In this document: piece by piece, positions 9,480 through 20,679 of the stretch
Layout: every line of letters starts with the position of its first letter
Position numbering within the stretch: position 1 is the stretch's first letter
DNA from: Notamacropus eugenii
Lineage: Eukaryota > Chordata > Mammalia > Diprotodontia > Macropodidae
Reading direction: 5' to 3'
DNA length: 64,000 nt
Assembly: GCF_028372415.1 (NCBI RefSeq)
Contig: NC_092879.1
Span: 69,134,800 to 69,198,799 of the forward strand
Notes under the pieces: model-generated
The model's database searches: none
Told to the model about the DNA's origin: nothing
Seen by the model: only the letters and a program-made list of their open reading frames with translations
Translations under genes and position numbers: made by a program

Positions 9480-11159
9480 TGGTTGCTTTTGAATCTTGAA
9501 AAAGTACAAACACATTTATATTTGTAACAGAATCATAACCTCAGAATAACATGAATACTCAATACTCAAATGGATATGTGATTATACCAACTAGAATGTT
9601 CCCTCTAACAATGCAGATTGCAACAAACCCACATCGTGTGCAATTCTCATCCATGAATTTACCACAAGATGTCTTCCCAGTGTGGGGAGACCTTCCCAAC
9701 TTTCTCCTGTAGAACACCCTGGCTGTTTGCCTGCCATCCCTCACCTTCACCACATCACCTGTCTATCTATTCTTCCCATCATATATTTCCCCGATGACGT
9801 TTTATTCCTACTCTTCTTCAAAGTTCCTCAGGGGTTCTATATTGAATGTGACACTTATTTTTAATTCTTCAGGGATTCCTGTGTTCCATATATTGTTGCC
9901 ATAGAGCAGCAATGACTGAATATTATTTTAAATGGTGGACCTTTGTTTCCAAAAGACATTTGGAGTTATTAAAGGAGCTTTGCAATTTTCTGAAGGTAAT
10001 CTAGCTTACTCTCTTGCTCCTTCTGACTCAGCCCAATTCCTTGTCCATTTGTACTGTCTATTCCAGATATACATACTGATGGACAAGCTTTATGTCTTGT
10101 CTAGCCAAGGCATCATCCACTTGGTCTTTCCTGGGCAGATAGTCAAGCCAACCTCTTTAGCGTGGTTGTGGGTGAGAAATACCTTGTTAAGAATCTTCTT
10201 TTTTTGCTCTACTGTGTTAATGTTTTGGCAAAATAAACATAAATGCAGTGGGATCCTATATTTTCTACAATTTTTGTCAGTTGCAAAAAAGAGAAAGATG
10301 TAATCCATGACTTGATTATCACTTGCAAAAGCCCTCCCATTCTCTTCTCATTCCTCAGTTCATTTATGGATGGGTCTCATAGTGATTTTGTGTAAATGGG
10401 ACCATGAGTTTTTAGATTGGTAGTTCTTGATGTTCTTTCTAACACTTTTTTCAGTATGAGATTTATCAGTCTGAGATAAAAAATTCCATGTCTTTGGAAT
10501 GTCCCCCTCCTTTGGATAGCTTGTGAACTGATCCCTCAGTACCCTCACAATTGTGTAATCTCTAGCATATTTCTCCCTAATATGCCATTGGTCTGATCTA
10601 ACTGCTTTCCTTACCCTTCTTCTCTTTACTTTTTCTCTACTTCTCCTGTAAGCACATCTTACAGTCCAATTGTAGGGGTTCCACTGTCCTTGAGGGAAAA
10701 CACACTGTTTCCTATAATCATCTCTGCAAGTCTTTTCCATTTTTTCCTTGATTTGTTGTGCTGTTTCCATATTGGTTCTTAAGTACCATTGGGATGACTT
10801 TGCTTAGTGAGAGCTCTCTAAAGTAGTTTCACCCTCCACTGCTTCTCTGCATTTCCGGAGGCAATATTGCTCACAATCATCAATCATCCTTACAACTGAG
10901 TTTATATTTTAAACTAGTGTTGTGTTTGACCACCATTTCTGTCTGCTTGGCAAGTAAGTCAAGTGATGACTGACTAAGGTACTTCCTGGACATTTTTATA
11001 GCCACTGATTTACAACTCTTGAATTTCTGTATGAAAGCTCATGAGGTAAAGGTATAACACTTTTGTGTAGTCTTCTATCTCTCTCATTCCTTTTTCCTAT
11101 ATATGTGTAATTTTTTGCCATCCTCACCTTTTCATTTTCTAAGTATCAAAGTATTAAAG
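9480..11159 (-). pseudogene. RTE-class LINE, decayed reverse-transcriptase and C-terminal part
   Basis: Reading the minus strand, fragments of one RTE polyprotein occur in order. At 10770-10360: a finger region with 'KEGDIPKTW' and, further on, 'NIKNYQSKNSWSHLHK', matching RTE pattern 'EGxIPxxWK...NYRPI...LLSHLYK'. At 10308-10090: 'EVGLTICPGKTKWM', the RTE segment after the catalytic palm. Just beyond: 'YVYLE*TVQMDKELG'. Near 9750-9600: 'VRDGRQTARVFYRRK', a C-terminal motif. The palm with its catalytic aspartates seems deleted between the first two pieces. Frameshifts and stops are frequent. The 136-codon frame here is thus not a host gene. RTE proteins encode an endonuclease plus reverse transcriptase for target-primed insertion. 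Confidence 0.8.
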
Positions 11160-11340
11160 TTCAAACCTAGTTTCAGATACTTACTAACTGTGTGACCCTG
11201 GGCAAGTTACTTAACCTTTATTTGCCTCAGTTTCCTCACCTATAAAGTGAGAGGATAATAGTACCTGCCTCCCAGGATTATGATAAAGATCAAAAGACAT
11301 AATAATTGTAAAGCACATAGCACAGTGCCTTGTACACAGT
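11160..11340 (+). mobile_element. THER1-type SINE, left part
   Basis: CORE 'gtgtgaccctgggcaagtta' and 'agcacagtgccttgtacacag'. Continues at 11670-11705 after the antisense SINE. The whole sits inside the RTE element. Confidence 0.8.
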
Positions 11341-11669
11341 GTGTGTGTGTTCATCCTTCATTGCCAAAGAAGACCATGCCATCAGAGAAATGATGACATG
11401 ACTTGCACTTGACTTTGTTTTGAGTGAGGGAGGGCTGTGCAGGTCATAAGCCTCACTTCTCCTCCAAAGCCAGCTGAATTCAGTGACCAGATATTCAGGA
11501 GAATGACTGGAGATGACCCAGGATGAGGCAATTGGGGTTAAGTGACTTGCTCAAGGTCACACAGATAGTGAGTGTCAAGTGTCTGAGGTGAGATTTGAAC
11601 TCAGGTTCTCCTGACTCTTGCACTGGTGTTTTATCCACTGTACCACCTAGCTGTCTCCTTATACACAGT
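11328..11669 (-). mobile_element. tRNA-headed SINE with RTE-like tail (type B), target duplication
   Basis: The SINE (11341-11656, 316 bp) is antisense. Its tail is at the left ('ttcattgccaaagaagacca') and its tRNA-derived head at the right ('ccactgtaccacctagctg'). Direct repeats 'ccttgtacacagt' (11328-11340) and 'ccttatacacagt' (11657-11669) bound it, and removing it rejoins the THER1 element. It is highly similar, on the opposite strand, to 15704-16012. Confidence 0.88.
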
Positions 11670-11705
11670 AGCTGCTGTATAAATGTTATTGTTATTATTA
11701 TTAAT
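11670..11705 (+). mobile_element. THER1-type SINE, right part
   Basis: 'agctgctgtataaatgtta' with an ATT-rich end completes the copy begun at 11160. Confidence 0.75.
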
Positions 11706-12110
11706 TGGAAGGGTTTGAGTTCTTTCTAATATTTCTCTACCTCTTCATAATTTGTAATCAATGTTGCTACATAAACTTCAGGTACTTCTAAGGTAGTCTT
11801 TTTGCAAATACACATGAGCACTGTAATATAAGATGATCAAAAATCCCATGAATTAATACTTTTTAGTTGCCTTTGGATGTTATATAAAACCAACTCCACC
11901 AACGTATTTCTTTGCCTCTCCAAGCAGTTCCTATCAGTCATTCTTTCATGTAGCTTGAACTTCCTTCTCTCTCCTGCTTTCATTTATAGCAAGAATGTCA
12001 AAATTGACATGATCCAGCTCCTTTACTACTATGTCAGCTCATCAGTCAATGGATAAGAATCTCACATTTAATGAGCCAACAATCTTCTACGTTGTGTAAA
12101 AACTATGTGC
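11706..12110 (-). pseudogene. RTE-class LINE, endonuclease part
   Basis: The minus strand reads 'LDHVNFDILAINES' at about 12021-11978 and, after a frame change, 'KKYVGGVGFI' at about 11910-11881 followed by an 'HPKAT' stretch. These resemble the apurinic-endonuclease-like domain of RTE LINEs ('NFDILAISETR...GGVGFIIHPKA'). Order and strand fit as the N-terminal end of the element at 9480-11159. The two parts are separated by the THER1 insertion. Multiple stops make it dead. Confidence 0.75.
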
Positions 12111-12514
12111 TGATTTGCATCTTCTGCCCCTTTTCCATCACCCTATGGGGGAGCACAAAGGATTGAAAGCTATTTGATCTTTTCCTTTATTTTATGGATC
12201 CCCATGGCCAAAGAATTCATCCACAAGTGGCCAAGTTACTGGGGATAAGCCTCTCTGTACACAATGGGGTTGATCCTCAAAAAACAGAATCTGTCCTTTT
12301 CCAGGGCTATAATCAGTGTCTTTCTAATATGACAAACCTACCAGAACTCCTGTCCCACTGACATAGCCTTAAAACCTCAGGACCACCTCCACCCCAGAAT
12401 GAGGCATTGTGGGAAGACTTGGCAGAAGAACATCAACATCATGTTTCAAAAATGCTTTCTCTTAACAACCTCAACAGCTCCAACCAGGCAAATAAAAAGA
12501 TTGCTAAAGAAAAC
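12111..12514. other. Unassigned sequence upstream of the RTE remnant
   Basis: May include the 5' part of the RTE element, but I see no clear motif. No other feature recognised. Confidence 0.4.
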
Positions 12515-12656
12515 CAATCTATCAACCAACAAGTATTTCTCAGATGCCTACTGCGTGCCAGGCTCAGTGCTAGGCTCTGGGGATACAAGTACAAAGAATG
12601 AGCCAATCTTTTCTCATGAGAAGCTTATATTTTAATAGGGGAGAGAGGTATATATT
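12515..12656 (-). mobile_element. L2 LINE 3' end, left half of an interrupted copy
   Basis: Antisense L2: 'gatgcctactgcgtgccagg', 'ctcagtgctaggctctgggg' and 'gaagcttatattttaatag'. It resumes at 18757 after the L1. Confidence 0.8.
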
Positions 12657-12670
12657 AGAAATATGTATAG

Positions 12671-13395
12671 GAACTTCTGGGAGCCAAGATGGCAGAGTAA
12701 ACTGTAAGTGCTCTCACCTTTCTCTTGTTGACCTTGAAAAACCCAGAGAATATTTCCCCAGGAAAAATCCTGGAATAGTGGAGCCAGCACAAGGGTAACA
12801 TCAGTCTTTCAACTTGGGAGATCAACAGGAAGAGTACCTCTTGCTGTTGCTAAAGGGGACCAGTGCAGGACCAGAGGTGACCCAGCAAGCCTCAACTCAG
12901 TGGACCAGGAGGAGATCCTGAGCCCCTGCATGGTAGAGCTGGTAAGTGCCAACACCAGGACCCCAGGTGTGCCTTAGCACAGCCAGGGAAATTAGACAGA
13001 CACCAGCACAGGTGGGGGTTCACCAGCTGCTCAGCGCTGGAGGAGGAGGAGATTTCCTGCGGCCAGACTATCCTTCCCCCACACCTCACAACTTGAGCTT
13101 CAGTGGAACCTTGGGTAAACTCAGAAAGACTTAACCTGACCTTGACTTTGGCACAAACCAGTCAGCTAATCACCAGGTAAGCTGCAGCATTATATAGCTT
13201 CTAACTGAAAGAACCAGAAGCTACAACACACAAAGCCAGTAAACAGGCCTCAAGTTCCCAGCACAAGAAATGTGGGACAGAGTCCTCTGTGCCCCAGAAG
13301 CAGAGAGCTACTTTAAAAGCCAGGAAAAAGGCAATCACTACGAGCAAGAAGCAAATCAGAAAAGCAAAGACCATAGAATCATTCTACGGGGAAAG
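12671..13395 (+). promoter_or_regulatory. L1 5' UTR / former internal promoter
   Basis: Leader between the element's 5' end and ORF1. Beginning 'gaacttctgggagccaagatg', it parallels the 5' regions of the three HAL1 elements. In L1 this region carries internal RNA polymerase II promoter activity. Whether any remains is unknown. Confidence 0.6.
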
Positions 13396-13640
13396 GGAAG
13401 CTCAAAATATGAATTCAGAAGAGGACAGCCCTGACAATATACCCATATCTGAAACCTGAAAAGGGAATATAAACTGGTCTCAAGCCCAAAAAGCTTCTTA
13501 GAAGAACTCAAAAAGGATTTTAAAAGCCAAATTAGAGAGATAAAAGAAAAACTGACCAATGATTTAACAAATACAACTGACAAAATGAAAAAAGAATTCA
13601 CTGAAGAGCTCTTTAAAAAGTAAAATTGCTCAAATGGTCA
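13396..13640 (+). pseudogene. L1 ORF1 remnant, coiled-coil part only
   Basis: Translation gives lysine/glutamate-rich segments such as 'ELKKDFKSQIREIKEK' and 'TDKMKKEFTEELFKK', typical of the ORF1p coiled coil that trimerises the RNA-binding protein. An in-frame stop follows 'DNIPISET'. The RRM and C-terminal domain seen in the HAL1 copy at 42237-42914 are missing, so a large internal deletion has occurred. Confidence 0.7.
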
Positions 13641-14293
13641 AATATCTTCAAATATTTATGCCTCAAGAGAGGCATAAAAAGATAAACAGGATGGAAAAAG
13701 AAAAAAAACTTGTTATTCAATATGGGCACATTGTTTACATCCATATATGGGAGGGTGATACTTGTTAGTCTTGAGAACAGTATATTTATTATGACATTTA
13801 AAAGGGATATGCATAGAGGGAGTGGGTATAAATTAACTGATGTGATGATAAAAAACATAATTAAAGGGTATGAAGGGATTATAACTGTAGAAGAGGAAAG
13901 GAGGAGGCAGAAAAAAGTAAATTACACCGCAGGAAGAGGCAAAAAAACATAGTAAAGGGAAAGAAGGGAAAGAGATAAGCACTGTTTGAGTTTTACTCTC
14001 ATAGGATTTGGTTCAAGGAGGGCACAACATACTCAGTTAAGTATAGAAATATAACTTGCCCTACAGGCAATAGGAGGGGAAAAGGAAAGAAAAGGGAGGG
14101 GGAGGTTAAAAGGGAGGGAAGAAGAAGTAAGGGAAAGGGAAAGAAAAGGGAGGGAGGCTGATAGAAGGGGGGAAGAGTGAGGGAGGTGGTGGTCAAAAGT
14201 AAAACTTTTGAGGAGGGGAATGGAAAGGGAGAAATAAAAGCATAAACAGAGGGGGAAATAGGATGGAGAGAAAAACACAGATAGTAATAAATT
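13641..14293 (+). other. L1 ORF1-ORF2 spacer, purine-rich
   Basis: G/A-rich stretch with repeated 'aaaagggagg' motifs between the two ORF remnants. It contains blocks such as 'ttactctcatag...ttcaaggagg' and 'ataggatggagag' that occur in the same order in the 3' regions of the HAL1 elements at 27650, 41142 and 46440, making it the likely origin of the HAL1 3' region. Confidence 0.65.
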
Positions 14294-17200
14294 GTGAATG
14301 TGAATGGGATGAACTCTCCCATGAAAAGGAGTCAGATAGCAGAATGGATTAAAAACCATAATCTTACAATATATCATTTACAAGAAACACATTTGAAACA
14401 GGGGGTTACACACAGGGTAAAGGTAAAAGGTTAGAGTAGAATACATTATGCTTCAGCTGATGTAAAAAATGAAGGGTTGTGATCCTAATCTCAGACAAAG
14501 CAAAAGCAAAAATAGATCTAATCAAAAGAGATAAGGAAGGAAACTATATCCTACTAAAAGGCTCCATAGATAATGAAGCAATATCATTACTAAACATATA
14601 TGCTCCAAGTGGTATGGCATCCAGATTCTAAGAGAAGTTAAAGGAGATACAGAAAGAAATAGATGGCAAAACTATACTAGTGAGGGACCTCAACCTCCCC
14701 CTCTCTGAACTTGATGAATCTAAGCTCAAAATAAACAAAAAGAAATTAAGGAGGTGAACGGAATTCTGGATAAGGTAGATATGATAGACCTCTGGAGAAA
14801 AAATGAATAGGAATAGAAGAATATATCTTTTTCTCAGTGGTACATGGCACATACACAAAAACTGACCATTTACTAGGGCACAAAAACCTCACAGTCTAGT
14901 GCAGAAAGGCAGAGATAGTCAATGCATCCTTTTCATATCATGACACAATAAAAATTATATGTAATAAAGGGCCATAGAAAGGCAGACCAAAAATTAATTG
15001 GAAACAAAATAATCTAATCCTAAAGGATGAGTGGGGTCAACCAACAAATCATAGAAACAAAAAATAACTTCATTCAAGAGTGACAACAAGACAACCAACA
15101 AAAACCTATGGGATGCAATGAAAGTAGTTCTTAGGGGAAGTTTTGTATCTTTGAATGCTTACATGAATAGAATAAAGAAAGAGGAGATCAATGAATTGGG
15201 CATGCAACTGCAAAAACTGGAAAAAGAACAAATTGAAAATCCCCAATTAAATACCAAATTAAAAATACTGAAAATCAAAGGAGAGGTTAATAAAACTGAA
15301 ATTAAGAAAACTACTGAACTAATAAATAAAACTAAGAGCTGGATTTATGAAAAAACCAACAAAATTGATAAACCTTTGGTCAATTTGATTTAAAAAAAGA
15401 AGAGGACCAAATTACAAGTATCAAAAATGGAAAAGGTGAATTCACCTCTAATGAAGAAGAAATTAAAACAATAATTAGAAATTACTTTACCCAGTTGTAT
15501 ACCCATAAATTTGACACTCTTACTGAAATGGATGAATATTTACAAAAATATAAACTGCCCAGATTAAAAGAAGATGAAGTAAAATACTTAAATAACTCCA
15601 TCTCAGAAAAAAAAAATTGAACAAGTCATCAACTCCCTAGGAAAAAGTCTCCAGGACCAGATGAATTTACAAGTGAATTCTATCAAACATTATAAGAATA
15701 GTTGGGAGCAGCTAGGTGTGCAGCAGATAGAGCACCAGTGCAGGAGTCAGGAGGACCTGAGTTCAAATCTCACCTCAGACACTTGACACTCACTAGCTGT
15801 GTGACCTTGGGCAAGTCACTTAACCCCAATTGCCTCATCCTGGGTCATCTCCTCATGAATATCTGGTCACTGGATTCAGATGGCTCTGGAGGAGAAGTGA
15901 GGCTGGTGACCTGCACAGCCCTCACTCACTCAAAACAAAGTCAAGTGCAAGTCATGTCATCATTTCTCTGATGGCATGGTCTTCTTTGGCAATGAAGGAT
16001 GAATACACACACAAGAATAGTTAATTCTAGTACTATATGAACTATTTGTAAAAATTGGAGAAGAAAGAGTCCTACCAAATTCTTTTTATGATACAAATAT
16101 GGTTCTGTAATTTAAAGTTGGAAGAGCCAAAACAGAGAAAGAAAATTATAGACCAATTTCCCTCATGAATACAGATGCAAAAGTTTTAAATAAGATACTA
16201 GCAAAAAGATTACAGCAACTTATCACAAGAATAATACACTATGATCAGGTAGGATTCATACCAGGAATATAGGGCTGGTTCAATACTAGGAAAACTATCA
16301 GCAGATATTGATCATATCAGTAACAAAACTAACAGAAATCATATGATTATCTCAATAGATGCAGAAAAAGCCTTTCACAAAATATAACACCCATTCCTGT
16401 TGAAAACACTGGAAAGCATAGGAATACATGGAACTTTCCATAAAATAATAAGCGGTATCTACCTAAAACCATCAGCAAGCATTATGTGTAATAGGGACAA
16501 GCTAGATACATTTCCAATAAGATCAGGGGTGAAACAAGGATGTCCATTATCACAACTATTATTCAATATGGTACTAGAAATGTTGGCTTTAGCAATAAGA
16601 GAAGAAAAAGAAACAGAAGGAATTAGAATAGGCAAAGAAGAAACTAAGTTATCACTCTTTGTAAACAATATGATGATATACTTAGAGAATCCTACAGAAT
16701 CAAGTAAAAAACTACTTGAAATAATAAACAATTTTGGCAAAGTTGCAGGATACAAAATAAATCCACACAAGTCATCTGCATTTCTATATGTTACTAACAA
16801 AACCCAAAAGCAAGAGATAAAAAGAGAAATTCCATTTAAAGTTACAGTAGACACTATGAAATATTTGGACATCTACCTGCCAAAACAAATCCAGGGACTT
16901 ACAAAACACTTTTCATACAAATAAAGTCAGATCTAAATAACTGGAAAAAATATCAGTTGCTCGTGGGTAGGCTGAGCTAATATAATAAAAATGACAATTC
17001 TCCCTAACTTAATTTACTTATTCAGTGTCATATCAATGAAACTACCAAAAACTCTTTTCTAGAACTAGAAAAAATAATATTAAAATTTATCTAGAAGAAC
17101 AAAAGTTTCAGAATATCAAGGGAATTAATGAAAAGAAATGTTAGAGAAGGTAGCCTAGCCACACCGGATCTCAAATTGTATTATAAAGCAGCAATCATCA

Positions 17201-18271
17201 AAACTACTTGATACTGGCTAAGAAATAGAGAGGTAGATCAGTAGAATAGGTTAGGTACACAAGACACATTAGTCAATGATTATAGCAGTCTCCTCTTTGA
17301 TAAACCCAAGGACCCCAGTTTCTGGGATAAGAACTCACTGTTTGACAAAAACTTCTGGGAAAACTGGAAAATAGTACAGCAGAAACCAGGCACAGACCAA
17401 TGCCTGACACCATACACAAGAATAAAGTCCAAATGGGTACATAATCTAGGTATAAAGGCTGATATTATAAACAAATTAGGGGAGCAAGGAATAGTTTATT
17501 TGTCAGCTTTATGGAGAATGGAGAAAATTTATGACTAAACAAGAGATAGAGAACATTATGAAATGCAAAATTGATCATTTTGATTACATTAAATTGAAAA
17601 GGTTTTACATAAACAAATACAGTGCAACCAAGATTAGGAGAGAAGAAGAAAACTGGGAAAGAATTTTTGCAACTAGTGTCTGTGAAAAAGGCCTCATTTC
17701 TAAAATAAAGAGAGAACTGAGTCAAATGTACAAGAATATGAGTTATTGATAAACTGATAAATGGTCAAATGATATGAACAAGTAGTTTTCAGAGGAAGAA
17801 ATTAAAGCTATATGTAGTCATATGAAAAAAGTGCTCTGAATCACTATTTATTAGAGATGTGCTAATCAAAACAACTCTGAGGTACCACACCACACCTATC
17901 AGATTGGTTAACATGACAAAACAGGAAGATGATAAATGTTAGACAAGATGTGGGAGACTTGGAACACTAACTCATTGCTGGTGGAGCTGTGAGCTGATCT
18001 AAACATTCTGGAGAGCCATTTGGAATTATGCCCTAAGGGCTATAAAATGTGTATATCCTTTGACCCAGCAATGTCACTTCTAGGACTGTATCCCAAAGAA
18101 ATCATAAAAAAGGGAAAAGGACCCACATGTACAAAAATATTTATAGTAGCTCTTTCTGTGGTAATCAAGAACTGGAAATCAAGGAGATGTCCATCAATTG
18201 GGGAATGGCTGAACAAGTTGTGGTATATGAATGTAATGGAATACTATTTTGCTTTAAGAAATGATGAATAA
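14294..18271 (+). pseudogene. L1 ORF2 remnant (endonuclease, reverse transcriptase, C-terminus)
   Basis: Opens with 'VNVNGMNSPMKRSQIAEW' and 'LQETHLKQ', the start of the L1 endonuclease. Frame 15118-15393 covers the linker before the RT. Frame 16400-16924 (174 codons) holds the RT signature 'GVKQGCPLS', but the catalytic FADD is FVNN (16658-16669), so both metal-binding aspartates are gone. Frame 18020-18271 ends with the C-terminal 'WLNKLWYMNVMEYYF'. The endonuclease half is broken by several stops (for example after 'QGVTHRVKVKG'), and a SINE interrupts it at 15704-16012. Intact L1 ORF2p nicks target DNA and reverse-transcribes L1 RNA. This copy cannot. Confidence 0.93.
15694..16022 (+). 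mobile_element. tRNA-headed SINE with RTE-like tail (type B), 10-bp target duplication
   Basis: The SINE (15704-16012, 309 bp) is complete: head 'ggagcagctaggtgtgcagc', CORE 'gtgtgaccttgggcaagtca', body 'tgaatatctggtcactggat' and tail 'ggcatggtcttctttggcaa'. 'aagaatagtt' repeats at 15694-15703 and 16013-16022. It is younger than the host L1 and well preserved. Confidence 0.92.
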
Positions 18272-18742
18272 GTAAACTTCAGAAAAACCTGGAAAGACTT
18301 ATATGAACTAATGCTGGGTGAAATGAGCAGAACCCAGAGAACTTTATACACAGTAACAGCCATAGTGTGCAAGGACCATTTCTAAAAGACTTAGCCCTTC
18401 ACAGCAATGCAAGGACCTAAAACACTTCCAAAAGACTCTTGGTACAAAATGCCATTCACATCCAGTGATATAACTGTGAAATTGGAACGTAGAATGAAGC
18501 AGACTGTTTTCTCTTTTGTTATGTTTTGTTTTATTTTTTTCTTATGATTTCTCCCATTCATTTTAATTCTTCTTTGCATCATGACTAATGTGATAATGTG
18601 TTTAATAAGAATAGTTGTCTAGAACCCATATAAGATTGCATGCCTTCTTGTGGAAGGAGAAAGGAGGAAAGGGGAGAAAAATTTAAAATTTATGGAAGTG
18701 ATTATTGAAAACTGAAAACAAATAAATTAATTTACAAAAAAG
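18272..18742 (+). mobile_element. L1 3' UTR
   Basis: After the ORF2 C-terminus: 'gctgggtgaaatgagcagaac', T-rich stretch, 'tcatgactaatgtgataatg', a G/A-rich block (18653-18680) and the A-rich end. The 'catgactaatgtg' block is where the HAL1 elements rejoin L1 sequence. Confidence 0.8.
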
Positions 18743-18756
18743 AGAAATATGTATAG

Positions 18757-18955
18757 CATAAATATAAAGTTAATACATGCAAATGTATACAAAATAAAGA
18801 CAAGGTAGTTTTGGAGGAAAAGCACTAGTTGGGTGGACCAAGAAAGGCAGCATCTTAAAAGAAGAGAGGGTCTCTATGAAGTAGAGGTGACAAGGGAGTA
18901 TATTCTAAGCCAGAGGATGGGGGGCAGAGACAATTAGGGCCAAGGCACAGAATCA
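18757..18955 (-). mobile_element. L2 LINE 3' UTR, right half of the interrupted copy
   Basis: 'acaaaataaagacaaggtag' and 'ggaggaaaagcactagttgg' continue the L2 of 12515-12656 in the expected order. Confidence 0.7.
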
Positions 18956-18989
18956 ATTCTTAGCTAACCGAAAAAGGAGTAATGGTCCC

Positions 18990-19190
18990 AGAAAACATCC
19001 TGTGTCATCACGAGAGAGGCAAGAGACTGTTGGAATACAATATTGCATAATGTCAGCCAAGGCCACTGTTGTCAGTGTTTTTGCTTAATTGTTTTTCTTT
19101 GTTACAAGAGAGGATTCAATTCCAAGGAGTAGGAGGGGAATGTTTCCAGAAATTACTATGATGTAAAAACAAAATGTAATAGTCAACGTA
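18990..19190 (+). mobile_element. L1 3' UTR fragment, old
   Basis: 'ttgcataatgtcagccaag', 'gcttaattgtttttctttg' and the end 'gatgtaaaaacaaaa' resemble L1 3' tails at 50460-50700 and 56062-56312. Confidence 0.45.
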
Positions 19191-19637
19191 TCCTTCCAAG
19201 ACCTACATGGAAACTCATGTCTCTGTCCTTGTGAGCTTTAGAGGGATAGTAGTGGAGCCCACAAAATGTTCCTACTTATTATAACAATGCCCCACCCCCA
19301 CTGAAGTTCTCTTCTGAGGCATTATTGGGGTATTTGGGCGATCTTGGGCTCTTAAAGGCACAATAGAACACAAACTTTGACAGATCCTACCAAGCTGGAA
19401 AAGTTTGGGGGTGATAGAGCCTGACTGTGTTGTCCAAGGACTAACCTTGTTATTATGTTCAGAAAGGCAAAGAGGGATGGATTTTTTGGCTACCTGAAGG
19501 CCAGAAGACCATCAACTAGGTCACAGAGGGGTTGCAATCTCCATAAGCAGAGGGGCACTCCCACTGACAAAATCACAGCTCTTTGATGTATTAAATTTAA
19601 GGTATGTGATGGTTATGCTCTGAGGTGATTGTCCTCA
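19191..19637. other. Unassigned sequence
   Basis: About 450 bases with no recognised repeat or coding signal. Confidence 0.5.
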
Positions 19638-19898
19638 AGGCAGTAAAGTTGTTCAGTGGATGGAGAGGTGTATCTGAATTCAGAAACATTTGAGTTCAAT
19701 TTTAGCCTCAGACACTTACTAGCTGGGTACCCTTGGGCAAGCCACTTAACCCCTGCTTGCCTCAGTTTTCCCAGCTGTGAAATGGAACACCTACTTTCTA
19801 GTGTCGTTGTGATGATCAAATGAGATAGTATTTATGAAGCACTTTGGCACAGTGCCTGGCATATATTAAGTGTCATATAAATGTTAGCCATTATTCCT
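19638..19898 (+). mobile_element. THER1/MIR-type CORE-SINE
   Basis: Head 'agttgttcagtggatggaga', CORE 'cttgggcaagccacttaacc' and tail 'ggcacagtgcctggcata' then 'gtcatataaatgtta'. Confidence 0.8.
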
Positions 19899-20149
19899 AG
19901 TATCATTATTATAGAATTGCTTGATATTCTCAAGAGAATAAGAGCTCTAGAAAAGTGAATTTATTATAACACACCTTCTATTACTACCAGGGTGTAATTC
20001 TGTCCTCTTCTGGTTCCCAAAAAAACCCCAAAATGTGCTTTTCTTCTATCAGTACCAAGATATTTAATGGGTAATCTCCCAGAGCAATCAGTGAAAAGAG
20101 GACATTGTCAGGGTACAATGGGAACTGTCAAACATAAGTTGCTGTGCTA
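19899..20149. other. Unassigned sequence
   Basis: No repeat or coding signal recognised. Confidence 0.5.
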
Positions 20150-20555
20150 GTCTGGTCACTGAAGAGAAATGGACAGTAGAGTATGGCTGTCCCCAGCCCT
20201 AGCCCTATGACTTCAGGCAAGTCACTTTAATTGATATTTATGTAACACTTTTAAGTTTTCAAAGGGATTTACTGGTATGATTTCATTGGAGTCTCACAAT
20301 AACTCTATGAAGTAGATGTCACCATTCTTACAGATGAAGAAAATGAGACAAACAAAAGTTAAGTGACTTGTCCAGGGTCACAGGAAATACTTGAAGTACT
20401 TCCTAGGGGTCTTCCAGCCTCTAAGTCAAGCATTCTAACTGCTATACCACATGGCTTCCCATTTTCCCTCTCCAAGTCTCAGTTCCCTTTTTTAAAATGA
20501 GGGAGTTTAGATTATCTCTGAGGGCCCATCTGGCTCATATATTCTATCAATTTAT
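20150..20555 (+). mobile_element. MIR-type SINE, split by an antisense MIR copy
   Basis: Left piece (to about 20225, 'atgacttcaggcaagtcact') and right piece (from about 20460, 'ccaagtctcagttccctttt' and 'ttatctctgagggcccatct') are in sense orientation and join across the antisense copy 20228-20455. Confidence 0.55.
20228..20455 (-). mobile_element. MIR-related SINE, nested
   Basis: 'gatttcattggagtctcacaa', 'cttacagatgaagaaaatga', 'gacttgtccagggtcacagg' and 'ctaactgctataccacatgg' read as a complete antisense copy. Confidence 0.7.
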
Positions 20556-20679
20556 GAGATGATGGATGATCAAGCACTTGGCAACTCATGTTCATGTCTA
20601 AAAAGAGAGTGTTCAAATTACTGATGTAGTGTTTGGGCCCCATTAATCAAAGAGGATATCCAAGCCATCAAAACTCATC

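Larger units (their letters stand above)
12657..18756 (+). mobile_element. Long L1 LINE with 14-bp target duplication
   Basis: The element is 12671-18742. A perfect 14-bp repeat 'agaaatatgtatag' lies at 12657-12670 and 18743-18756. It starts with the L1 promoter-type sequence 'gagccaagatggcagagta', holds a truncated ORF1, a purine-rich spacer, a degenerate ORF2 covering endonuclease to C-terminus, and a 3' UTR ending 'aacaaataaattaat'. A type B SINE is nested at 15704-16012. Every ORF carries stops and frameshifts, so it is immobile. The insertion lies inside an L2 fragment whose two halves rejoin when the L1 is removed. Confidence 0.93.

Noticed and set aside
10360-10770. 136-codon basic protein on the minus strand
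   Set aside because: Matches RTE reverse-transcriptase order and continues into other RTE pieces, so it is a LINE remnant and not a host gene.
13900-14310. Purine-rich tract as a free-standing simple repeat or regulatory element
   Set aside because: It is the spacer between L1 ORF1 and ORF2 and recurs in the HAL1 elements.
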